From assembly GCF_029227915.1 (NCBI RefSeq), contig NC_079886.1, forward strand, positions 23,722,501-23,786,500: DNA of 64,000 bases, in the 5' to 3' direction. The notes below the pieces were generated by a model. It saw nothing but the letters and a program-made list of their open reading frames with translations, made no database searches and was not told the origin of the DNA. Numbering within the stretch: position 1 is the stretch's first letter; each line of letters starts with the position of its first letter. The position numbers were made by a program, and so were the translations under genes. Below are positions 1 to 15,000 of the stretch, in pieces. Source of the DNA: Hydractinia symbiolongicarpus (Eukaryota > Cnidaria > Hydrozoa > Anthoathecata > Hydractiniidae).

Positions 1-3000
1 CACACAACAACTTGTATCTCTCTTCCTCTTCTGATCCTGTGTTTCCACCTTGGTTAGGTCGTCCACGGACAAGTTTATCTTGGCTCATTAGCTGTCTTGT
101 AGTCATATTCTTCGTGTTCGGCTTTGCTTCGTTAGATTGCTTGCCCCATACATCGATAACAAGAGGAGTTTTCATCAAATATTCCACCACCTTTAAAATA
201 GAAAAGGTATGAACCGAGATTTCGTTATATTGAAGGGTATAAAAGGATTTCTTAAGGAGGAGGGCTAGAATATAGTTCGTTTAATTAAGATGTTCGTTCT
301 ACTAGTATTCGTAATAGAGATAGTTCGCTGTAAGTTGTCATAAATACTGTAATTCGTCGTAAATACCGTAATTCGTCGTAAATACTGTAAGTCGTCGTTA
401 ATACTGTAAGTCGCCGAAAATACTGTAAGTCGTCGAAAATACTGTAAGTCGTCGAAAATGCTGTAAGTCTTAAATGTTAGAATTAGCACTCGTGGCAATC
501 ATAAAGACGTACATGCTGATACTATTAGACAAAATCATATATGGTTATCTGATTTTCAAGACCTTAATGTTTACAAATTACAAAAGTGATAAAGTCAAAT
601 GAGGACATTGCCAACAAGCGGATAACACCACATCAGGGGTCTAAATGTGCAGAAAATAGGTGTCTGTGATGCTTATAAAGATATACGAAGATTGTACTGT
701 CTTACCATTTTTGTGACAGGATTAAATGACGTAATTTTTTCATGCTTATAATCTGGATTAATAGTGTTTTGCACTTTTTTAGTTGTCACATAATTCTCGT
801 CGATATATACTTTGTACTTGCAATATGATTCACCCTGAGAGAAAAACAAAAAGCATTTATAGAAGGAGTACACTCCTTAATATTTCACTTGCTTGGGTCT
901 TGTTGCACGCCCATTAACTTAATAAAGACAGGCACAGCAAAAGCTTGGGCAGGGGTAATTTATACTCCAGAGAAATATTTTCACTTTTATAACACCTGAC
1001 AATCCCTAGCTTACACAGGTAGCAAAGGTAGATGTTGCTTCTTTATTTAAAATAAAAGGATTACAGATTGTTTTTGAATTTGTAGATCAAAAATTCTAAA
1101 ATCTTATTTTGAACAGAAGCACGGAGTTGCTTTTGCCAGAAATACATTACTAAAATAGGTGGCGCCTTCCAATTATTAAAAAATATTTAGCATTTACTTT
1201 ATTGATTTAAAAAATTAAAAAAATGTCGACCTTTACAAGGTGCGATACATGTTTTAAAGACCTTACAAAGCAAGAACTGCGCCTATCTGCAAAGGCGTTG
1301 TCCATGATTTTTATGAAAACCATTTACAAAAAAACCGCCAAAAATTGATAACGAATAACTGAACGAAAGCGACTTTAGAAATCCAAACAAATAAAGCTAC
1401 GTAAAACTTTGAAAAAAATTGTTGAAGAAAGAATATTTAAAAAAAAATACCTGAGATTGCTACCTCGTTAAAACTTCTGAAGCCCTACCCACACTCTTAA
1501 AGTAATTTTTTTTGAGACGAACAGAGAAAAGAATTTGTTTTTGGGGTGTACCCTGATCTGCACAAGGCATTAAAAAGTTAAAAATATTTTCTCTACCGTA
1601 GGTGGCCTAGTCCTTATTTTGTAAGATCCTGGTAAAAGACTGACCGGTCTGTAAAATACACACAATGATAATTTTTTATAACATTAACTTGACAAATTGT
1701 CATCACTTTTGATCAACTGTTAATTAAGAAATTAACAATTGTTTTAGTTCAGACATTACCCAGTGGTTAATAATTCAATTTTTTGTAATTACTGTGGAAT
1801 TTTTAAAAATTAATTTTATCTGTATGACGATAACGTTAAAAGTATAATAAATAAACGTGGAGAATTAAAAGAAGCAAATAAGAGTTAAAAAATAACCTTG
1901 GAAAACTTTTTAGGCAATCCTCTTGCGCCTAATATATTGACTTTGCAATGTAAAGCTTGCCCAATCTAAAAAGACAACCAATAACGTGTCAAAATATGTT
2001 TATAAAACAACTTATTCGGTTCTCCTCAAATCAAACAAGTAAAGCAAAATTAATTTTTGCTACACACCAGTTCTTGTGGATCCTCAACAAAGTCGTCTTC
2101 TCCGATAGGTGCTCCAGATTTGTCACATGGCATGACCATCACTTGCAAATTTCCTTGCTCGTTGCCTTTATAATCTGTTATCGCTAGCGTTTCATCGAGC
2201 TCAATCTAAATTATGATAAAGGTTTTTCGAAATATTCGTGTCTCATATTGTTTTAAGATGGTGTATACAAAAATTAGAAAATTTACACTCTTAAAAGTGT
2301 GTTCTCGTATTCTTTTTAAGGTTAATATGACAGCCCTGCTTAAAATAAAAACTTACTACAAAACAAAGCGAACTACTGTGACGGAGAAGACATATAGATA
2401 AATACATGTGTATATTTTACATGGCTAGCCTCACAAGAGGGATATACCCTGTCTATTATTTCCAGGAGGGTCCACGGCTTAGATGGGGAGTCCTAGAGTA
2501 TTTAATGCTCATTTTGAGCTACGCAGACATAATTAAGGTCCGCGCTTTACCAGACAAATCCCTGCAACATCCTATGGCCCGCACATTGAATCATTTACCC
2601 AATTTCCCTCACATGGCTTGGGTTAACCCAGGGCTATGGCTCGGCCATATTGAATCGTCATCAAGGGGAACCGAGCTCCGGTATTCCCCACAAAGAACGA
2701 GAGTTATAATCACTAAGCTACAGCGCCACGAGTAAAAAACATGCCACAACCGTTTGGCCAATAATCGCGTCATATTAAATAGAGACGTGTTTACCTTGTA
2801 AGCTAAACTTTGAAGATATAAATGAACAGACCCAATCAAAACATCCGTGTTAGAATCTTCCCAGAATGGGTCTTTTTTCTGTAGTAACAAAAACATTCTG
2901 TCAACAGATCAATTTTTTTTTCGCCTAACTTAAGAAAGAAGGCAAAACTGAGGAAACTGCATCAGCACATTCAGGCCAATTTATAAGCTGTGCCGTGCTG

Positions 3001-6000
3001 AACCGAACTCACAAAACTTTTAGTAAGTTCAGCTCAGCATAGCTTATTAAATCAATATCTAGCCGCGCCGGACAGAGACGTGTCCAGTTGACCTATCTGT
3101 GCCGTACGGCTTGGCCCGACAATACAACACTAAATGTTGAGCTGTGCTAAAGCATGCGCATAGCGTTGTAAAACTGCATCATTAGCGAAAATTATATTTT
3201 AAAAACAGCTACCATATTGGAAATTTTCATGGGATTCAGTTCGGCTCGGCTTGGCTGGGTTCTTATAAAACGGGATACCGAAGAGAGGCGTGTTGTATAT
3301 TTTATGAGTTTGGTTCGGCCAGCAGAGATTATATAATGTGCCTGACTGGAATGTTAGGTTTGAACAAAAATGTAACCGGATATATAAAAAAGTATACTTT
3401 TGTAACATTCCAATCTGGATCGCCATCAACAAAGTTCTGATAAATTTCTTGCATTATAAATTTTCTGTTGATAAACTTATTTTTGTCCCAAACCCATTCA
3501 TTGTCATTTGTCAGATCTCGCATCTTTACTCTGACCTAAAAATTAAAATACTTGATGTCATATATCAAAGTCACGAATTAAATTTGCTTACAAGGACATT
3601 GTATCGGCTCGTCAAAGTCAACCTTCAAGATTTTATTCATAGTCACAAATTTCATGAACATGAACACCATGAATTTGATTACGCAGACATTCAATTGGTT
3701 TATAACGTCAACCTTCAAGAATTTACTTATATTTTAAAATAACCTAAAGGGGTGTGTCACTTTTCTATAAAAATTTGATTGTTAAAAATTAACTTTAATA
3801 AGATTCGGCGTTACATAGGGGTCAGTAAACTGAACCGATAACGTATATAGTTCTACTCACACCGGCTGAAGTTTGAAAGTAAAAAATGGGTGGGACACAC
3901 CCTTACCCGATTTAAAGAGCATGGAGAGAAGAAATAAAAGTAAGACTGTTTCTACCTCTGTTCTTCCATCTTTCTCGCCACGAGCTTGTGGAGATACTAA
4001 TACAGGCTCAAATGCAACCTAAAAACGTAAAAATTTTGTGAGAACTTTTTTTTAATTTGTATAAAGTTTGGAGAGTTAACCTTGAAAAAAGTTTATCCTA
4101 TCAGAAATGAAATAAAAAAAACATTTGTTAACAGATAACTTGAAGAAAAAATCCTTGGGACACATGCAGAAAGAAACAGTAGTACTATTTCTGCCAATTC
4201 TTTTAACTAATTTGTAAAGCAGTAATTGTCATTGTAACAAGACCTCTCATCATATTTTTCACCATTTCAGGTCTTTCATGCAAGTAACATATAAGTAGTA
4301 CAACTCTCACAAAAATATTCGGGAAAGTTTTTGTGTCAGTGGTATGAACCATGTCATTAATTTTCACCATGAAAAACTGACGTCGTATTTCGAACCAGTT
4401 GACATTTTAGTATTATTTTACAAGTATTTAAAATACAATAGATACCTTTCTATCGAGTTCTTCACTCATCGCGTTTGCTTCGTTTATCATTGGTAGAACT
4501 TTTAACAAATCTTCCTGCAGTAACATATCCTCTGTGTAAAAACAACACGCAACATAATTAATGTAACGTAAGGAAATATTTTTTGTACAGTTTACCAAGA
4601 GTTATACACCGTAATGTTTCGAACAAACGCCCGGGGAATTTAAATTTTTCTATTTTTAGAGGACGCGTCTTTTCGCGTGAGATGTTTATAGGATTTTTTT
4701 AAGGGTTTTTTTTTCTTTTATTTGGCGAATGAAATATATATTTTTCACATAATATCTACAATAACATCAATATCAACATCGTCAATTATATTCTTGCCCT
4801 TTAGAAGGACAAAAACATCTATCTTAGTCGACCCAGATGTGATGATCTCCCATTTCCCACATATACGCCCATACCGACTGTGAGCTCATAGGCTATTTCC
4901 TGGTATAACACCTGTGAGTTTCTTAGCTAGAGCAAATTGTTTGATTAAATTTTCCCCCCTAGCTGAATGAATTTTCCCTCCTAGCTGAATGCTTTTGGCC
5001 CCTTTAGCGTATATTTTTAGTGGATTTTGTCTATTCGCAAATTTTGCGAATTTTGCGAATTTTGTCAATTTTGAATACGATCGAGTCGCAAATTCAAAAT
5101 AGAAATTTAACGATAAGAAAAATTTAATTTGTGTGGTATGAATTTTTTATTTTATTTTGATTTTTTGATAAAAATATTGCTTGTTTTAGAGATTTTACTT
5201 CTCGTGTCTTTCAAAAAATTGTGAAAGGGGTAATTTCCATGAATAACTCCTCGTGAAATACGATATTTTGACTGCGCGAAAATTAATCCACCTAAGGTAA
5301 TTCCACGGAACTCTCGGTCGTTCGTTTTCTATAAACCCAATTACAACACACTCAATCATAGTGCCGTGTTTTTTCCTGCGTGTGCGGAAATGGGGGTAAT
5401 GTGTACGCTTGGTTTGTTTACACTTTTACCTCAATTTCTGCGCGCGCATCGGGCATTACGTAATCACTTAGATGCGCGCGCAAGTAAATATCGGGACTGT
5501 GATTCCATGTATTAAAGTCATGGTTTGTCTTGAATTCAAAATAAAACTGCAGTAGATTTAATGAACACGTTTATAACAGCGTAAATATGACTTTGGTAAT
5601 TAAATATATTTTTCACATCTAAAAAAAATTTTTGGTCCATAGACTCATATGCGGGCAATAGGAATATGTATAATAAAAACCGAAGCGAAACATTTAAAAA
5701 TATAGAACATAAATACAAGAAAATGTTTTTTTCTGACTCAACTATACCTTTAGACTTTTTCCCATCTTTTCCATCGGTAAGGCTTCCATAATTCAACATG
5801 CCAGAGTTCTGTGCAATCTCTTCTTGCGCTTGTTCAAACGTGGGTGTTGGCTCTTCATACGTCTGTCCTTTCTTTTTCGCTTCTGATTGCTTCTTTAAAA
5901 GGTCAGCATCTTTTGGATGGTGAAGAACAAATAAGTGATTGTTACCGAACATCACTCTGAATAAATAACGAAAGATATGTGTAAATAATAGAGAAAGAAA

Positions 6001-9000
6001 TATTTTACTCGGTTTTTTTTCTCCAATTAAACAGTTAAAAATATTAAAAACATTTTGTGTCCTTAGCAGTTTTTATTTTTTTTTTTGGTGTCAGGAAAAC
6101 ACTGTTGACGTGAACCTTATTTTACTGTTGCAGACACCGAACATAAAAATGAAAATCCACGTGGGCAATTGCAACGAAATACGCGCATTCAATACTAGCC
6201 ATTGTTTATGGATGCGGAAATAATGAAGTAGTATTCTCCTAGGCTGAAATTTGGCAATGTAAATATCTTTCCTTTTTTTAAACATATTTCCCTCGGTAAT
6301 GTCCGAGTGCGGGACGTGAGTTAGAAAGGCCTTTACTTAACCTTTTAAAAAAGATGTGATATTCAAAAAAGCATTAATTAAAATTATTAATATCCATCTG
6401 TACCTATCACCATGATGTAATTCACTTTCTGACACTTGATTTATTCCATTCAATACAACTTTTGCATCACTTCCTGGTGCTAATTTGATCACATTAGTTT
6501 TCTCATCATGCTCTATGTTGCAATGGTTCTGCTTAATACTAAGAATATTGTTAATAAAAAATAAAAACAAGAAAAATGTCAATGATTTGAAACTTTTTAA
6601 GCTGTGTTATTCACTTCGTGTCAAAATCTCATCCATTTTGTATAAATTTAAAATTTGTGTGAAGGAAAGAAATTATTTTTTTGAGGACTTGGAAGTGAAA
6701 ATTTGGCACTCCAGCAAACACAAAAGATCTTTAAAGTCATAAATACAGTGTGGCTTTGATTTGGTCACCTGTGTGGCTTTGGTTTGGTTTAAAAGAGTGG
6801 TTTTATCAATACACTCCACATTCTTGATACGATTAATCTATATACCTTAATCCATTCAATTGGATATCTGCAGGTGGGTTTGCTTTTCTGTTTCCAATTC
6901 GATATTTTCCTATAATATAACAGATCATACAGTTCAGATTTGAGCATCAGTTCCAACCACACCAACATTAATGGCGGTCATAATGTGAAAGCTATCGCAT
7001 TAACATTATACCCTTGGTGCGATTGTGGACAGAAAGTCATGCTCGAGCATGGCGTCACATGAAATAAAGAAAATAATTTAATTAGTTGTGAAAATAGGGT
7101 ACATGTAAAAAAAGATTTTGATCTTATAGTGAAATGACAACATCAGTTCTTTTGTCAACACAAATTTTGCTGGATATAAATTTCTTATTTCCATTATAAG
7201 CAAGCACGCAAAAAAAGAACAGAATACGCATTGATTGCTGTATTTTTTCTGATGAAGAGGCGTAAACAAAAAATAGTGTCCATTTAGAGAAATGTAATTT
7301 TAATAAAAAAATTATGGGAAAAAAATTATTATTTCCTGAAGACAAGTAATTTTTGTTACTACAAGAATACTGAACAATTTTCCATTGAAAAGAATTAATT
7401 CGAAGAGGGTTTATTTTAAACCAAATAATACTTGTAACTTGCAAACAGTTCTTCCCCAAATAAGGTTATAACTACCTGGTTTTAAAAAGTGTATGATCAT
7501 ATTCGTCAGTTGCGGATCTTCATTTAAATTCCAAAAATGAGCCGTAGTTTTTTTCATTTCATGTTCTTTTTTTAGTTTTTCCTCTTCTTCCTAAAAGATA
7601 AATAAAAATATCTAATCAAAATTCATGCTATACTACCCAAGATTGTATACAATTCTCTTGAAGCTTTTAATTTTTGACCTATCACCACACCCAGGGTTTC
7701 GTCAACCTGATAATTGTACATAATTAAGTAGTACCTTGTTCGATTTTTCTTCTTCTTTCAATCTTTGTTCCCAAGATTTTTTCATTTGTTCCACCTCTTC
7801 TTGGTTGCGCTTCATCTGAAACAACATCAAGTCAGAAAATTTCACCACAATTTTATTTCAGGTTGGTTTTCTATACTTCTGTCGTTCTCAAAAAAGAGTA
7901 CCATTGTTGCATTATGTCATTTTTGATCCTTTTATGTAAGTAACAACTTGAAATACCTACCCTTTCTTCCATTTCTTTCTTCATAGCCTCCACCTCTAAA
8001 GAATACAACATATAACAAATTAAAACATTATCTCTACTTATTACGATTATTTACATAGGATAGCCTCCTTAGTTGAATTGGTACTGTTATCAACAAGGAA
8101 CCTGCGAAGCTGGTCCCAGTGCATTTAACATGTTTAATTTGAGCATGCGCGTAGTTCTTTGCATGACGTACAGCAGGAACCAAACTGTACAGAAGTTGTA
8201 CGTACCAGCTTCATCAAATTTCTTCTTCCCGTCATCAGCTGCTTTCTCAGGCAGTGCACCATGCTCTGCAGCAATCGCAGCCAGAGCAGCGGGATCACCA
8301 CCAGCAGCCTTTAAACGTTGTAACAATTTTGCATTCTCTTCACGAAGTTCACGAATAAGTTTGTCCGTCGGACTCTCGTTTACAACAGCCTTGGTTTTTA
8401 TTGCTTTAGCTCTGTCCGCTGTATGAAAAAAAATAATATGAGGTTACAGAGAACAGGATTGTCAATTGAAAGTAGCATAAGATTATTATTGGTAACACAA
8501 TAATATGTTACTTCTATTGATTTTCTTTGTTCTGCATTCTGAGGCCTGGGACGAGAAAAATGTCCAAAAAAATTAATCAATTCACCTTTATAATATCTAT
8601 GCATCGATAAAGCTTGAATGCACATCCCTTAACAGGTATATAATTACTAATGACAGAAAATGTCAAAATTTGCTATTACTGAAATATGATGTCATAATTA
8701 AATCTGAAAATCTCTAAATGTCAATATCTTGAGAACGAAAAGAGCTTCATAAAAAATTACAAGACTTGTTAACCACCTTCTTAAGCTCCATAATATAAGT
8801 CCAACATCAATTTATACCTTAGGTTTAAATTCAATTTTTACCAGCTATATGAAAGCCCTATTTCTCTGATCCAAAATCATAAAATATCTTACCAAATCTT
8901 AACGTAGACAGAGTTTCATCATAGTTAATATCTGCAGGACTTAATGCAGCAATCTGAATGACAAAAGCAAGGTCAAAAGTATGCCGAAACAACAACTTGA

Positions 9001-12000
9001 CAACAAAATAATGTTCACTTACCATCACTGTCTTACTGTTCCCACCAAGAGCATTTTTAAGAAGTTTAGTTAGCACAGAATCACGAAATGGTACTAAAAG
9101 TAAAAGAAAGTACATTTTTCAGAAAGAGGGTTTCCATTCTTAGGGTTGCACTCTTTTAATGGAGTCAAATTTGAGGAGATTTGAGGAGTTTTGTTAAGAC
9201 ATTTCAACCTGTTTTGAGAAAATTATAGTATTTTCGTTATTAAGTAATGCTCTAGATTTGAGGGCATTTTTATATTTTCTTGGAATGAAGATGTTTTAAA
9301 GAGCGTTGCCACGCTCTTTAATACCCTGTGTTTCTCGAACAATTTTTGAAATTAAAACTTCCACTGTAGGTAGAATTTGTTTTTATTAAAAAAACTTGAA
9401 GAAAGTCTGGAAATTTTGTAATTGTTTCCAATTAAATCAAATTTTCACTATTTTTCCTTGTTTTTTTTGTTGCTAAATTAGGCTTAAAAAAATGTCATGA
9501 ACCACGTGACCTCTAGAGCCATTTTCTCCAAATAAATATATAATCTTTGAACCATATACTATGACCTTACCAACAACTTTTCCTTTTCCATTAGAAGCAT
9601 CAGCCAGCGCTATAAAAAATGGTTAATTTTGATATAAACACTCATTATAAGAACGAAATTCAGCGCAAGCAAAAAGTTAACATAGCATATTATTGTAACA
9701 TCATATACAATAACATAACATCTTGTCATGTATTTAACAAATGCAGTTACCCTTGATGACATTGCCCAGCATAGATAATGACTGGTTAATGGCTGAACCT
9801 TCTTTTAACCGATCACCAGTAGCACCAGTTGAATCTGCTCTCTCACTATGCAAAAAAAATCGTTAATTGTCACACAAAACATCAGCTTTGAATGTATGTA
9901 TAAAGACATAAAAATCTACATATGTATACAAGACATAACTACCTTCCAGCTAAATCTACAAGATTTATCACAGATGTTTTTGTTGTGTTTTGTCCAGTTC
10001 CTTCATTTTTACCCTTTTGTGAAAAGTTGATAGCAACAATGGTATGAGCACGACTAAAATAACAAAAAATCATCTCCTACAGCTCTTCTCCTTACGTAAA
10101 AATAGAAAGCAGTAATCAATAAGGGAGTGAAAACAAACCTGCTTGTTGCATTCATGTTAGTGGATGCTACAGTCCTGTTTTTTGTACCTTGTTCGATTTT
10201 TCCATCTATGTCTTTGTAACTCCCAACTGGTGCAGCAAGCAAACCATCAACTAAAATACCGAAAGTCCTCACTTTTCTTTACATGTTTAATCAACTGCAT
10301 AAAATTATTGTATTTTTAAAGAAAACGCTCAAAAAGAGTACACATGGTTAGTCTAACTTTCTCTTTTAACTGGTCATTCTGTGTTTCAAAATGGCATTAG
10401 TTCAACAGTCCTGTCAAAATTGGAACATCTTTAATTTCCAAATTTGCCAATACACACCTTTTCCAAAAAAACACTCAACTTGAAGGGAGCCTTCAAATGT
10501 TCTCAAGTTTTTCATATTTGTCATTTTTGATGTTCAAAAGGAAAGTTTTGATACTTTTGATAGTCTCAAATGTTCTTAACATGTTCTAATGTATATGTAG
10601 TTTTCTCTTACAGTAACAATGCGTAATACAAGAAGTTGTAAAAAAATTTACTGAGTTTTAGCAAAATCTTTTGAAACACAGGGAAGTGCAATGTACTCAC
10701 CAAAAAATCCTTGTTTTGGATTCTGTCTGACCTTCATTCCACCTTTGATTTTTAATGTAGAAGGATTAAGTAAATCACGGACCTTGAATAGAAAATTTAC
10801 TTGTATGCAGAAACAACATATTAAAAAATTTATTAAATTTGTGTCACATCGAATTATTTATCACAAATATTCTTTGATCAGTAACTAACCTGCTCATTGT
10901 ATATTTCCAACATACTCAGTGAGACCTAAAAAAAGATTTTTATACATTAATTTGTTCTGTTTCATATATTATTTCAGGAAAGTGGATGATTTCTAGAGTG
11001 TAAAACTTGTGTATCAAACAAAGAACGTCTTGCAGCTAAATTATTAAGTTAAAGAAACATCTTACTTATTTTAATCAACTTTGGCCAAAAATTAAAACCT
11101 GCACCTGGTATTCCGTTTTTGTACCCTCTTTTTTCTTATTTTCGATATCTTCAAACAACCGCTCACATGTGATTGGAACAATTCCTATAAATAAACCAAA
11201 TTTAATACAAAGCAGTATATTTTCATTCAGGTAAGTTTCATTTTCTGGTATTAAGTTCTTTCTCTTGAATTGCTTAATTTTCGTTTGATTATTTTATTTT
11301 AACAAAAAATGTAATTTTCATGTTCTAATTACTTTTAAATTTATCCCAATTTTTTTATATCCTTTAAATCTATTCATTAGTGATAGAGCATACACAAGAA
11401 TAACACAGGCTAATGTTTAACAAAAACTAAACTAATAATAATTGTTCCAAGTCAATTGTGCAAGTGCAAGAAATATTATAACCAGCTTTTCTCTTCATCA
11501 CAACATGGGTGAAGGGTCTCTTTAAGAGACAAGAGAGGAGTTGAATGTCCTCCACCATCAACATCATCATTCTTCATTCTCGGCTTAACGTCCGTTTTCC
11601 ATGCTAGCATGGGTTGGACGGGGTATATTAATGACCCTCTTCCAATCTGATCTAGACTGTGTTAGATCTAAACTCAACTTCCTCTCTATCAAGTCTGTCC
11701 TTATAACCTCCTGCCAAGTCTTTCTCGGTCTGCCTCTGGGCTTTGCCCCAGGAACTATCAAGTCTCTACACTTTTTTACCCAATTATCCTCCTCCATTCT
11801 TTTCAAGTGCCCCAGCCAATTCAATCTTCTTATCTGGATAACATCTTTAATTCTACGGAGACTTAGCCTGCTTCTTAGCTCATCTGAACTCTTTCTGTCT
11901 CTCAGACTGGCATTACACATCCACCTAACCATTCTCATATCATTCCTTTCTAAACGGTCAAGATCTTCCTCTTTCACTGCCCATGTCTCACTACCGTACA

Positions 12001-15000
12001 ACATAACACTTCTTACACAGGCCTCATACAACCTACCTTTTACCTCAATTGACAGGACTCTGCTAGTCAACAAAGGAAGTAACTCTCTGAACTTTTTCCA
12101 AGCAGAGCCTATCCTGCAAGTAACACTTCTTCCAACACCTTTACCTTAGTCTTCCAACACCTTTACCTTAGTTTAAAGGGGCGATTGTGGAAGTTCCATG
12201 AAATGCTACATAGTGATGGTGTCACTTTAAAAAACACACAGTCCGGTCTGTGAACGGTTGGCGCTAGGAAGGGCATCCAGCTGTAAAACGATGCCAAAAC
12301 TCTTTATTAATGGCCGTAAGAACAGTTGATCAGACAAACTGCGTAAACGGGGCTGGAACTCTAAGGAGTGAAGGTGTCGCGCAAGGTAGGACACATGTCA
12401 GGTGTGAGCATCGTCAGACCGTTACCCAGCTATCACATCACCTGGTAGATAACACTAGGTTGAGGATGGCTAGTGTAAATGTTGGTACTCTGAGAGGTAG
12501 AGCAGGTGAGGTAGTTGAAATGTTAGAATGTAGATCTGTTGATATGTGTTGTGTACAGGAAGTCAAGTGGAGAGGAGCTTCAGTGAGATTTGTGGAAGGT
12601 AGGAGGGCAAGGTAGGAGGGCAAGGTATAAATTTTTTTGTATTGGTAACAGTGATGGGAGTTGGCATATTCGTTGCAGAGAAGAGGGTAGAAAAGTAATA
12701 GATGTTATGCGTGTTAATAGTCATATTATAGTGATAAAGTTTTTGTTAGGTAATAGGATTGTTACTTTTTTGTCAGTTTATGCTCCACAGTGTGGAATCA
12801 GTGAGGAAAATGAAGATAATTATGATGAGTTAATAGCAGTCACATCAAAGTTTGGAGACACTGAACATGTCATGGTGGGCGGCGCCTTTAATGGTCATGT
12901 TGGGAAGTCATCTGAAGGTAATAGAGGTGTGCATGGAGGCTATGGATTTGGGAGCAGAAATAAGGAAGGGGAGAGATTGCTGGAGTTTGAAATAGCAACG
13001 GACATGGTGGTTTGAAACACATCATTCAGTAAAAGACAGAGTAGGCTGATATTTTTTAGACATGATGTTTATACTAAAAATGTTTATGGGTTTTTTTAAA
13101 CAAAAGGATAGCTTTATAGAAAGGCAACCTTCTTTCGCAAAAATCCCGGCATATATGACATACAATGAAATATTTGGTTATGTGATGTGATCTTTTTAGT
13201 TTAGTTATATCTTTGATTTAACTTGATTGTTAAAAAAATATCCAGCAAGTGCAAGGTAATGTTCATATTGTATATTTTGTTATATCATGTTATGTCATTA
13301 TATTATATTATATTATATTATATTATATTATATTATATTATATTATATTATATTATATTATATTATATTATATTATATTATATTATATTATTAGTATATA
13401 TGTAACATTTAAATTGTATTTATATAAATATCAGAACATGTCATCTCAGTGAGATTTCATTTGATTAACTGAGATTTGACAGAATTCAAAAAAAAAATTA
13501 AAATTTTTCTTACATAAAGAGCTTTTTGCTGAAGGAACTGCCGCTGTTACAGTTTTAAAATAAGCACCAGTGTTAGGCAAGAATAGACTTTTCCTAAACA
13601 TATGAGTCAGGTGGTTGTAAGACACAGATTACTTCCTGGTTAGAACGTCAGACAAGAAAGTGGTGAAGGACGTGAAAGTTATATCGGGGGGAAAGTGTGT
13701 TTCCCAGCATAGGTTTCTGGTTTGTGATATTATCTTGAAGAGTGTTAAAGAAGCCAAGGGAAAGTACAGGCCCTGTCGTAAAGTCTAGATGCTGAAGGAA
13801 GAGATTGTAGCAAGACAATGTAGTGCAAAAGTTCAGCAGTTAGCCCACAATGGTCAATGTGATAGTGACAATGTTGAAAGTACTTGGACTACTTTGAAGA
13901 ATTGTCTTCTAGAAGCTTCTGATGATACCTGTGGGTGGACGAAAGGACCAGCTAGACATAGACAGACCTGGTGGTGGAAAGAGGTTGACCAGTGTATAAA
14001 GGAAAAGGAGAAACTTTGGAAAGAGTGGAAGTCAGGTGGTAGTAAAAATATTTACTAATCGCCGTGCTCGTACAGCAGTGTATAAGGCAAAATCAGAAGC
14101 AGAGAGAAACAGATTTGCAGATGTGTTAAAAGGGGAAGACCAGCGCAATGAGGTATTCAAGATAGCAAAGCAAATGAAGCAGATTAATCAAGATGTTGTA
14201 GGTGAGAAGTGTATACGTAATGATGAAGGTGTTTTGGCTAGCACAGAGGAGGAGAAAAGGGTAGCTTGGAAGAATTATTATCAGAGGTTGCTTAACACTG
14301 ATTTTGATTGGGATGAGGATAATTTGTCTGATGCTGATGTTGTAGAGATCAAGACAGAATGGGTAGTGGAGGCTATTAGGAAAGATTGACAAGGTTTCAG
14401 GAGTATCAGGTATTGTTATTACAAGTCTTGCTAACCTGATTATAAAGGATGGTGCTATTCGGAGTAAGTGGCAGTCGGATGTAATAGTGAATTGTTTCAA
14501 GGGCAGGGGGGATGCATTAGGTAACTATAGAGGTTTGAAGTTGGTTGATCAAGTAATGAAAGTTATTGAAAGATTGATTGATAAGTTACTTAGAGAAAGA
14601 ATTGATATGGATAAGATGCAATTTGGTTTTGTTCCAGGGCGTGGCACTGCAGATACAATATTTTTACTCAGACAGCTTCAGGAAAAGTAATTAGGAAAGA
14701 GAAAGAATCTCTATTTTGCCTTTGTAGATTTAGAGAAAGCTTTGATAGAGTACCACGTAAAGTTATTTGGTGGGCTATGAGAAAATTAGGTGTGGATGAG
14801 TGACTAGTTAGGATGGTACAGTCTATGTACAGCAATGCTAGAAGTCGTGTCAGGATTAACGATTCACTTAGTGATGAATTTAGTGTAAATGTTGGTGTAC
14901 ATCAGGGTTCTGTACTTAGTCCTTTGTTGTTTGTTCTAGTCTTAGAAGCGCTGTTGATACAGTTCAGAACAGGTTGTCCATGGGAGTTATTGTATGCAGA

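Noticed and set aside
342-469. Possible CRISPR-like array
   Set aside because: Units are directly adjacent without spacers and lie in a eukaryotic intron.
2406-2735. 109-aa plus-strand frame
   Set aside because: It is an accidental frame across the SINE; the second copy does not keep it open.
13223-13452. Two plus-strand frames with repeated ILYY or YYII
   Set aside because: They are translations of the TATTA microsatellite.
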